Shown here piece after piece: positions 6,215 to 12,459 of a stretch of 12,459 nt of DNA. Every line of letters begins with the position of its first letter. The stretch's first letter is position 1. The position numbers and the translations under genes were made by a program. Origin of the DNA: Candidatus Hydrogenedentota bacterium (lineage in GTDB: Bacteria > Hydrogenedentota > Hydrogenedentia > Hydrogenedentales > GCA-2746185); contig JASJYE010000037.1 of assembly GCA_030123645.1 (NCBI GenBank), positions 1-12,459 of the forward strand. Reading direction: 5' to 3'. Below the pieces are notes generated by a model. That model worked only from the letters and a program-made list of their open reading frames with translations. It was not told where the DNA came from and did not search any database.

Positions 6215-6457
6215 GGTGATAGACCTTGGGAGCTCAACGGGCGCACAGGACAGGCAAGAACACTTATTTCGCTACCCTAGCGTGCCGAAACACACAATTA
6301 TCGCAGGCTATTGGGCTTCAAAGGCCGCAAACAGCCGTGTGCAAGAGTATATTCATCCCGGGCTAGTCAGCTAAAGTCTTTACCGAAGCGCGGTTACGCT
6401 CCCTCCTCTCCTGATCCCCTCAGGCTCCGTTGGCCTAATAGGCCGAATTAGGAGGTT
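6215..6457 (+). other. Leader region immediately before rny
   Basis: No gene is convincing here, although a frame of 81 codons (6129-6374) crosses it. Local inverted repeats are CGCTA/TAGCG (6270-6282), CACAC/GTGTG (6291-6295 with 6337-6341, enclosing GGCT/AGCC) and GGCCT/AGGCC (6432-6444). The last sits just before the ribosome site. No second well-formed promoter was found, so rny probably depends on the promoter at 6000-6028. Confidence 0.45.
6450..6455 (+). promoter_or_regulatory. rny: Ribosome binding site that decides the rny start
   Basis: AGGAGG is a perfect Shine-Dalgarno core. It is only 2 nt from the ATG at 6458 but 8 nt from the ATG at 6464, favouring the latter. Confidence 0.75.
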
Positions 6458-6463
6458 ATGGGC

Positions 6464-8032
6464 ATGATGCCGACGAATCCACAACAATGGCTGCTACTCG
6501 TTGGCGCCCTCATCCTGGGCGCCTTCGCCGTAACCGTGATTTCCCGGTTAATGCGGCAAAATGTACTCAGCAGGGCGCGCCGAGAAGCCGCGCAGACAAT
6601 TTCAGACGCCGAACGCGAAGCCGCCACCATTGCCAAAGAGGCGAAAACCACCCTAAGAGAGCAGGAAATAGACCTTCGTCAGCGAGTCGAGCAAGAGGCC
6701 CAGCGCCAGCACGCCGAGGTCCTCGATCTCGAGAAACGAATCGTAACGAAAGAGGAAAGCCTCGAAAGACGCCTGGACACCCTCGATTCCAAGACCGAGG
6801 CACTTAACTCGCTCGAGAAGGAGCTGGAAAAGAGAGGGGCCAAGCTGCAGGAAGCTCAAAAGCACGCCGACGAAATTGTTGAAGAGCAACTTCGGATGCT
6901 GGAAACCGTGTCCGGCATGACAGCCGATGCAGCGCGCGAGGTGCTCTACGAAAAGCTCGAGAACCAGGTTCGGCGCGACACCGCAAGGCGGCTCAAGCGT
7001 GTAGAGGACGAGTTGGTCGAAACGGTCGAGAAGCGCGCCAAGAAGGTTCTATCCGAGGCCATCCAGCGTTGCGCATCCGACCACGTCGCCGAGCACTCCA
7101 TTTCCGTCGTCGCGCTCCCGAGCGAAGAGATGAAAGGCCGCATCATTGGTCGCGAAGGCCGAAACATTCGCGCACTCGAAACCGCCACCGGCATCAATAT
7201 CATCATTGACGACACCCCCGAGGCCGTCGTCCTGTCAGGCTTCGATCCAATCCGACGCGAGATCGCCCGCATCACCCTTGAACGCCTCATCACCGACGGG
7301 CGCATTCACCCCGCGCGCATTGAAGAGATGGTCGAAAAAGTATCGAAGGAGATGGAACAAAACATCCGCGAGTGGGGAGACGAGGCCTGCCTCGAAGTCG
7401 ACGTGCACGGGCTGCATCCCGAAGTCGTCAAGCTCCTCGGACGCCTCAAATACCGCACCTCCTACGGCCAGAACGTCCTGCGACACTCCCAGGAAGTCTG
7501 CCACCTCACCGGCATTATGGCCGCTGAAATCGGCGAAGACATCAACGTCGCCAAGCGCGCGGGGCTCATCCATGACATGGGCAAGGCCCTGACCCACGAG
7601 GTCGAGGGTTCCCACGCCCTCCTGGCCTACGACCTCTGCAAGAAATACGGCGAAACCGAACTCGTCGCCAACGCCGTCGGCTCCCACCATAACGAAATGC
7701 CGCAGAACTCCGTCATCGCAGTCCTCGTTCAGGCCGCAGACGCCCTCTCCGCCGCCCGCCCAGGCGCCCGCCGCGAAACCGTCGACACCTATATAAAGCG
7801 CATCAAGCAGCTCGAGGAAATCGCCGACGCCTTCCCCGGCGTCGAGAAGAGCTTCGCCATCCAGGCAGGCCGCGAAGTGCGCATCGTCGTGCGCCCAGAA
7901 GACATCGATGACGCCCAAGCCCAGCAGCTCGCCCGCGACATCGCCCGGAAAGTCGAGAACGACGTCACCTATCCCGGCCAGATTAAAGTGACTGTCGTCC
8001 GCGAGACCCGTGCCGTAGACACCGCCAAATAA
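6464..8032 (+). CDS. rny: Ribonuclease Y
   Basis: A membrane-anchored endoribonuclease that starts mRNA decay. From the ATG at 6464 the product is 522 residues, the usual length. In order: an N-terminal transmembrane helix (about 9-29), a long charged coiled coil (about 35-195), a KH RNA-binding domain with GRIIGREGRNIR (225-236), and an HD phosphohydrolase domain with the metal-binding pair H370-D371 in LIHDMGKALTHEVEGSH. Conserved segments LSGFDPIRRE, RTSYGQNVL, ADALSAARPGAR and KVTVVRETRAV match RNase Y closely. The frame can also start at 6458, but ribosome-site spacing favours 6464. ymdB follows 41 bp later, a familiar pairing. Confidence 0.96.
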   Translation: MMPTNPQQWLLLVGALILGAFAVTVISRLMRQNVLSRARREAAQTISDAEREAATIAKEAKTTLREQEIDLRQRVEQEAQRQHAEVLDLEKRIVTKEESLERRLDTLDSKTEALNSLEKELEKRGAKLQEAQKHADEIVEEQLRMLETVSGMTADAAREVLYEKLENQVRRDTARRLKRVEDELVETVEKRAKKVLSEAIQRCASDHVAEHSISVVALPSEEMKGRIIGREGRNIRALETATGINIIIDDTPEAVVLSGFDPIRREIARITLERLITDGRIHPARIEEMVEKVSKEMEQNIREWGDEACLEVDVHGLHPEVVKLLGRLKYRTSYGQNVLRHSQEVCHLTGIMAAEIGEDINVAKRAGLIHDMGKALTHEVEGSHALLAYDLCKKYGETELVANAVGSHHNEMPQNSVIAVLVQAADALSAARPGARRETVDTYIKRIKQLEEIADAFPGVEKSFAIQAGREVRIVVRPEDIDDAQAQQLARDIARKVENDVTYPGQIKVTVVRETRAVDTAK

Positions 8033-8073
8033 GCCCCGGCCCGGCGTCTGAAAAGGGGCCCATCGACCACGAA

Positions 8074-8856
8074 ATGAATATCCTCTTCATAGGCGACATC
8101 GTAGGACGCCCCGGCCGAGACGCCGTTCAGGACTGGTTGCCTGAGCTCCGCCAAGAATTAGCTATTGACATCGTCGTCGCAAATGCCGAGAATGCAGCAG
8201 GGGGACTTGGCGCCACCGCCGAGATTTTGGACGATCTGACTGGACTGGGGGTTCATGCCTTTACACTGGGGAACCATACCTGGCACCGCAAGTCCCTGGT
8301 CGGCGACATCGACCGCTTCAGCAATGTGGCGCGTCCCGCGAACTACCCCGAAGTGGTTCCGGGAAAAGGCGCCATCACGGTTGAGCTGTCCGACGGGAGG
8401 CAGTTGGGGATAATAAATTTACTTGGCCGGGTATTTATGGAAGCGCAGGCATGCCCTTTTGAAACCGCACGGCGCGAAATCGATGCCTTACGAAAAACAA
8501 CAACCACAATCCTCGTCGACATGCACGCCGAGGCCACGTCCGAGAAAATCGCCATGGGCTGGTTCCTCGACGGCCAGTGTTCCGCCGTCATCGGCACGCA
8601 CACGCACGTCCAGACCGCCGACGAGCGTGTCCTGCCCGGCGGCACGGCATACATCACGGACGTCGGCATGACCGGCCCCATGGATTCAGTCATAGGAGTC
8701 GAAAAAGAATTGATTATAGAAAAGTTCCTTACCGGCCTGCCTACCGGGTTTCGCGTCGCCAGGGATCGCCCCGGCATCTGCGCCGCCTACATCCAGACCG
8801 CCGACGAAACCGGCCTGGCCAAATCCATCACACGCGTCATGAGATGCAGCCAATAA
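8074..8856 (+). CDS. ymdB: YmdB-family metallophosphoesterase
   Basis: A calcineurin-like phosphoesterase of the TIGR00282/YmdB type. The Bacillus homologue hydrolyses 2-prime,3-prime cyclic nucleotides in vitro and affects biofilm and motility decisions. The product has 260 residues. Metal-ligand positions are present: D8 in FIGDIVGRPGR, E39 and N40 in AENAAGG, N67 and H68 in LGNHTWH, H151 in DMHAEATSEK, and H176 and H178 in GTHTHVQTAD. The set is complete, so it should be active. It lies 41 bp after rny and 38 bp before smc. The nearest ribosome-site-like AAGGGG (8053-8058) is 15 nt from the ATG, unusually far, but the start is fixed by the conserved MNILFIGD beginning. Confidence 0.93.
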   Translation: MNILFIGDIVGRPGRDAVQDWLPELRQELAIDIVVANAENAAGGLGATAEILDDLTGLGVHAFTLGNHTWHRKSLVGDIDRFSNVARPANYPEVVPGKGAITVELSDGRQLGIINLLGRVFMEAQACPFETARREIDALRKTTTTILVDMHAEATSEKIAMGWFLDGQCSAVIGTHTHVQTADERVLPGGTAYITDVGMTGPMDSVIGVEKELIIEKFLTGLPTGFRVARDRPGICAAYIQTADETGLAKSITRVMRCSQ

Positions 8857-8894
8857 ACACCTTCGGGGATTAAGCAAAAAGTGAAGAACGATCT

Positions 8895-11800
8895 ATGCAT
8901 TTCAAACAAATAGAACTGTGCGGATTTAAGTCCTTCGCCGACCGCACCGTCTTCAATCTCGAAGACGGCATGACCGCCGTCGTCGGGCCCAACGGCTGCG
9001 GCAAGAGCAACATTCTCGACGCAATGCGCTGGGCCCTCGGCGAACAGAGACCAAAAGAGCTTCGCGGCACCCACATGCAAGACATCATCTTCAACGGCAG
9101 CGACAACCGGGCCGCGATGGGCATGTCTGAGGTAACGCTGACCTTCGACAACAGCGATGGCACGCTTCCCATAGATTTCGCCGAAGTGCAAGTCACACGA
9201 CGCCTCTTCCGCTCCGGCGAGAGCGACTACCTCATCAACAAGGCGCCATGCCGTCTGCGCGACGTCCAAGAGCTGTTCATGGACACCGGCATCGGAACCA
9301 ACGCCTACTCCATGATCGGCCAGGGCAAGATCAGCATGGTCCTCAGTTCCAGGCCCGAGGACCGGCGTTTCCTCTTTGATGAGGCCGCAGGCATCATCAA
9401 ATATAAGTCCCGAAAGCGCATCGCCATGCGCAAACTCGACCAAGCAGAACAAAACCTCCTGCGGCTCGGCGACATCATCGGCGAGATCGAGCGGCAAAAG
9501 CGCTCGCTCAAACGCCAGGTCAACGCCGCAATCCGCCACAGAGAACTCACCGATCGCCTGCGCGACTTCGAAGTCCGCGCTTCGTGGCTCAAGCAGCAAG
9601 AGCTAACGGGCCGACTCGACGGACTAAAGAAGCAATTTCTGGAGGCGAAAGACGGCTATGAGAAAATGACGGCCGAAGCCGGCCGCCTCGAGGCCACCCA
9701 CGAAGAGTCGAGCCTGGCCAAGCTCGAGATAGACCGTCTTCTTCACGCACGCCGCGAGGCCGTCCACGAGATCGACACCGAAATGGAACAAATCGAGCGG
9801 CAGGTCGCCCTCATCCGCCAGCAGATCAATTTTTCCACAGAGCAGCAGCAACGCGCCGTTCAGGAAAAAGAAACACTCGATGGCGAGGCCAAGCAAATTC
9901 GATTACAGCGGCAAGAGGCAGAAACCCGGATCGAAGCGCTCCAAGACGAGCAGACCAGCGCGGAACGTGTCTTACTAACCCAACAGCTCGGACTCGAGGC
10001 GGCGGCGAACAACGTCACCACCACCGCCGCGCGCCTGGAAGAGCAGCGCGCCAAGTCGGTCGAGCTCATGCAGACCCGGGCGCAGACGCAAACCGCCATC
10101 GATACGCTCAGCGTCAACCTGAGCAATATCGAAGAGCAACGCGGGTTACTGGACCGGAAACAAAAACGCGAAGGTGCACGCATTCTGGAGTTGGACACAC
10201 TTCTAAACGAAAAGCGACGCATCGAGTCGGAAAAGAGCCACGCCCTCGCCGCGGCACAGACCGATCTCGAACAAGCCCAAGAAGAAGAGCGCCGGCTCCA
10301 AAGAGAACTCGACTACGCGACACGCGATTGGCACGGCCTCCGAGAGCAGAAGAGCAGCGCCGAAGCGCGCCTCGAGTCCTATCGCGAACTCCGCGACTCC
10401 TACGACGGCTTCGCCGAAGGCGTGCTGGCCATCATGCAGGCAAAGAACGACCAGCGCCAAGAAGCCCTAGGCATCCTCGGGCCCATAGGCGACCTGATTT
10501 CAACGAGCGACCACTACCGGCGCGCCGTCGAAGCGGCCCTCGGCGGCCATCTAAGCAGCATAGTCATCGAGCGCGCCGGCCAAGCCCAAGAGGCCATTCG
10601 ATTTCTTCGCGACCGCCGCGCGGGGCGCGTTACCTTCTTGCCGCTCAATACGATCCAGCCGAATGAAGGCCACAGCCCGGCGGCGCCCTCCGGACTTCCA
10701 GGCTTAATCGCACCCCTGATGAATGTCATCGACTTTGACGAGCGTCTTCGGCCCATCGCCTTCTACCTGCTCCGCGACGCAGTCCTGGTCGAGACCATGG
10801 ACCACGCGCTCCAGATCGCAGCGCAACTCCGTCCATGCCCGCTCCTCGTGACCCTCGCCGGCGAGCTACTCGATCCTTCCGGCGCCATGACCGGGGGCGA
10901 GACCGGCGAAGGGTCCCACGGAATTCTCGGGCGCACCGCCCGGATCGAGGAAACACAAGAGCTGTTGCAGCAGCTTGATGCCGATGTTTCCAGGGCAGCG
11001 CACCGCATCGAAACGCTCACAGCCGAAAAATTACACGGCGCACAGCGCGCAACCGAATCAGCCGCCGCGCTCGAAACCCACAGCTTACTCGCCCTCGCCG
11101 AAGTGGCACTTCAAATTACACAGATCGACACCGAAAGCGAAAAACTCGCCCAGAGCACCGCCTCGCTGGGAGGCGAGCGCGATGCACTGAAAGTGAAATA
11201 CGAAGAATTCACCCACCAGAAAAACGAGAGCCTGGAGACCGCGGCCTCGGTCGAGATTCAAGCCCTGGAGCTCGAGCGGCACCTTACCGCGGCGCTGGCC
11301 GACGCCCATGCCGCGCGACAGGCCCAGTCCCAACTCGCGAACCAACTCGCCGACCTCCGCGTTCAATCCGCCCAGTTGTCGAAATCCATCGACGAGACGG
11401 AACGCGATCGTGCGCGCCATCAGGACGAGCACGAGAGGACGGCCGCTGAAATAGACAAGCGCGCGGCAGCCATCGATGAATTCGCTGCAAACCGTCTCTC
11501 CCTCGAAAACGACACGAAGGAGCTCTTGAAGCGCTCGAAGGACCTTGCCGAATCTAAAGAGCAGGCCCGAAAGAAAGTCGTCGAGGCCGAGAACCAGCGC
11601 CAAAATCTTATCGAGGAAGCAGACGCGCTGGAAAAAGAGCTCAAGACCGTCCGTGAGCAAGCCCAGCAGACACAGACACAGGTCCACAAGACCGAGATCG
11701 ACCTCAGGCACGACGAGGACCAGCTACAGTTCTTCCAGGAGCGCATCCTGTCCGAATACGGCATCGCCCTTTCCTCATTGACTTTAGAGGACGTCGGCGT

Positions 11801-12459
11801 AGACGAGCACGACGACAAAGAGCGCGACCGCATTATCGGCGAGACCCGCGAGAGGCTCGACCGCATCGGCACCGTCAATCTAATGGCTATCGAAGAGTAC
11901 GAAGCATTGAGCGAGAGGCATGAGTTCCTCGTAGCGCAGGATCAGGACCTCCAGGCGGCCCGCGATATGCTGCTCGGCGTCGTTAAACGCATCGACACCA
12001 CTATCAAAGAAATGTTCCTCGAAACCTTCAACGCCGTTGCCGAAAATTTCCGCGAATACTTCCGCCGCCTTTTCAATGGCGGACAGGCACGCATTTATCT
12101 GATCGACGAAGACGACCCGCTCGAGACCGGTATCGAAATCGAAGCGCGGCCTCCCGGAAAGAAGCCCCAATCCATTTCCCTGCTTTCGGGCGGCGAGCAG
12201 GCCCTAACAGCCATCGCCCTCCTCTTCGGGATATTCAAAGCGAAGCCCAGCCCATTCTGCGTCCTCGACGAGGTCGACGCCCCACTCGACGATGCGAACA
12301 TAGGCCGCTTCGTCGAACTCGTCGACGAGTTCAGCGCAAATACCCAATTCGTCGTCATCACACACAACAAACAGACCATGGCCAAGGCAGGCACCCTCTA
12401 CGGCGTTACCCAGCAAGAGCGCGGCGTGTCGCAGATCGTTTCCGTTCGCTTCGACGAAA
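8895..12459 (+). CDS. smc: Chromosome segregation protein SMC (3-prime end outside window)
   Basis: The ATPase of the bacterial condensin complex, which with ScpA and ScpB loads near the origin and organises sister chromosomes. 1188 codons are present without a stop and continue past the window edge. The N-terminal head begins MHFKQIELCGFKSFAD with Walker A GPNGCGKS (31-38). Coiled coil runs about 170-500. The hinge runs about 503-665, from SYDGFAEGV to GAMTGGE. Returning coil runs about 680-1010. The C-terminal head has signature LSGGEQ (1097-1102) and Walker B/D-loop VLDEVDAPLDDAN. About 92 residues follow the signature start, so only a short tail is missing. The frame is open throughout the visible part. 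No strong ribosome site precedes it; it probably relies on the rny-ymdB transcript. Confidence 0.95.
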   Translation, partial: MHFKQIELCGFKSFADRTVFNLEDGMTAVVGPNGCGKSNILDAMRWALGEQRPKELRGTHMQDIIFNGSDNRAAMGMSEVTLTFDNSDGTLPIDFAEVQVTRRLFRSGESDYLINKAPCRLRDVQELFMDTGIGTNAYSMIGQGKISMVLSSRPEDRRFLFDEAAGIIKYKSRKRIAMRKLDQAEQNLLRLGDIIGEIERQKRSLKRQVNAAIRHRELTDRLRDFEVRASWLKQQELTGRLDGLKKQFLEAKDGYEKMTAEAGRLEATHEESSLAKLEIDRLLHARREAVHEIDTEMEQIERQVALIRQQINFSTEQQQRAVQEKETLDGEAKQIRLQRQEAETRIEALQDEQTSAERVLLTQQLGLEAAANNVTTTAARLEEQRAKSVELMQTRAQTQTAIDTLSVNLSNIEEQRGLLDRKQKREGARILELDTLLNEKRRIESEKSHALAAAQTDLEQAQEEERRLQRELDYATRDWHGLREQKSSAEARLESYRELRDSYDGFAEGVLAIMQAKNDQRQEALGILGPIGDLISTSDHYRRAVEAALGGHLSSIVIERAGQAQEAIRFLRDRRAGRVTFLPLNTIQPNEGHSPAAPSGLPGLIAPLMNVIDFDERLRPIAFYLLRDAVLVETMDHALQIAAQLRPCPLLVTLAGELLDPSGAMTGGETGEGSHGILGRTARIEETQELLQQLDADVSRAAHRIETLTAEKLHGAQRATESAAALETHSLLALAEVALQITQIDTESEKLAQSTASLGGERDALKVKYEEFTHQKNESLETAASVEIQALELERHLTAALADAHAARQAQSQLANQLADLRVQSAQLSKSIDETERDRARHQDEHERTAAEIDKRAAAIDEFAANRLSLENDTKELLKRSKDLAESKEQARKKVVEAENQRQNLIEEADALEKELKTVREQAQQTQTQVHKTEIDLRHDEDQLQFFQERILSEYGIALSSLTLEDVGVDEHDDKERDRIIGETRERLDRIGTVNLMAIEEYEALSERHEFLVAQDQDLQAARDMLLGVVKRIDTTIKEMFLETFNAVAENFREYFRRLFNGGQARIYLIDEDDPLETGIEIEARPPGKKPQSISLLSGGEQALTAIALLFGIFKAKPSPFCVLDEVDAPLDDANIGRFVELVDEFSANTQFVVITHNKQTMAKAGTLYGVTQQERGVSQIVSVRFDE

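Noticed and set aside
6129..6374. Possible small protein of 81 residues in the rny leader
   Set aside because: No recognisable domain and no ribosome site, and a second frame (6029-6280) is equally open over much of the region.
10500..12459. Several long minus-strand and off-frame open frames within smc, rny and asd
   Set aside because: They are shadows of highly biased codon use in real genes on the plus strand.

Overview
This 12.5 kb window is ordinary bacterial chromosome carrying conserved housekeeping genes. It also holds a strong candidate for the chromosomal replication origin (oriC). Coding DNA is moderately GC-rich and enriched in C- or G-ending codons. Shine-Dalgarno sites and sigma70-type promoters are easy to see. 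RNase Y, YmdB, SMC, a GspE/PilB-type ATPase and an isolated dnaN together suggest a non-proteobacterial lineage, perhaps in or near the PVC/FCB or a candidate-phylum group. That placement is a guess. No mobile element, CRISPR array or phage gene is seen.

Layout. A tRNA-Ser(GGA) gene on the minus strand (1-91) diverges from trxA (294-614, thioredoxin); both have recognisable promoters. trxA ends in a terminator-like hairpin and is followed by asd (759-1763, aspartate-semialdehyde dehydrogenase). A 458-bp non-coding interval (1764-2221) lies between the convergent asd and dnaN genes and holds two strong palindromes; one is a good terminator for dnaN. dnaN (2222-3328, minus; DNA polymerase sliding clamp) is preceded by 511 bp without a convincing gene (3329-3839). 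That gap has a very AT-rich block, a DnaA-trio-like run and a cluster of DnaA-box-like 9-mers, which is the architecture of oriC. A GspE/PilB-type secretion or pilus ATPase (3840-5837, minus) reads toward the origin. About 620 bp (5838-6457) then contain a perfect consensus promoter (TTGACA, 17 bp, TATAAT) and a structured leader, or possibly a separate small RNA, ahead of rny (RNase Y). ymdB (metallophosphoesterase) and smc (chromosome segregation ATPase, cut by the window end) follow closely and probably form an operon with rny.

Functional picture. The DnaA-box cluster, dnaN and smc place replication initiation, the replication clamp and chromosome organisation within about 10 kb. rny and ymdB add RNA turnover and signalling. 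dnaN and rny-ymdB-smc are transcribed away from the proposed origin. asd, trxA and the gspE-like gene run toward it. The most noteworthy parts are the candidate oriC with variant boxes (TTATYCAGA type) and the consensus promoter with its unexplained long leader.
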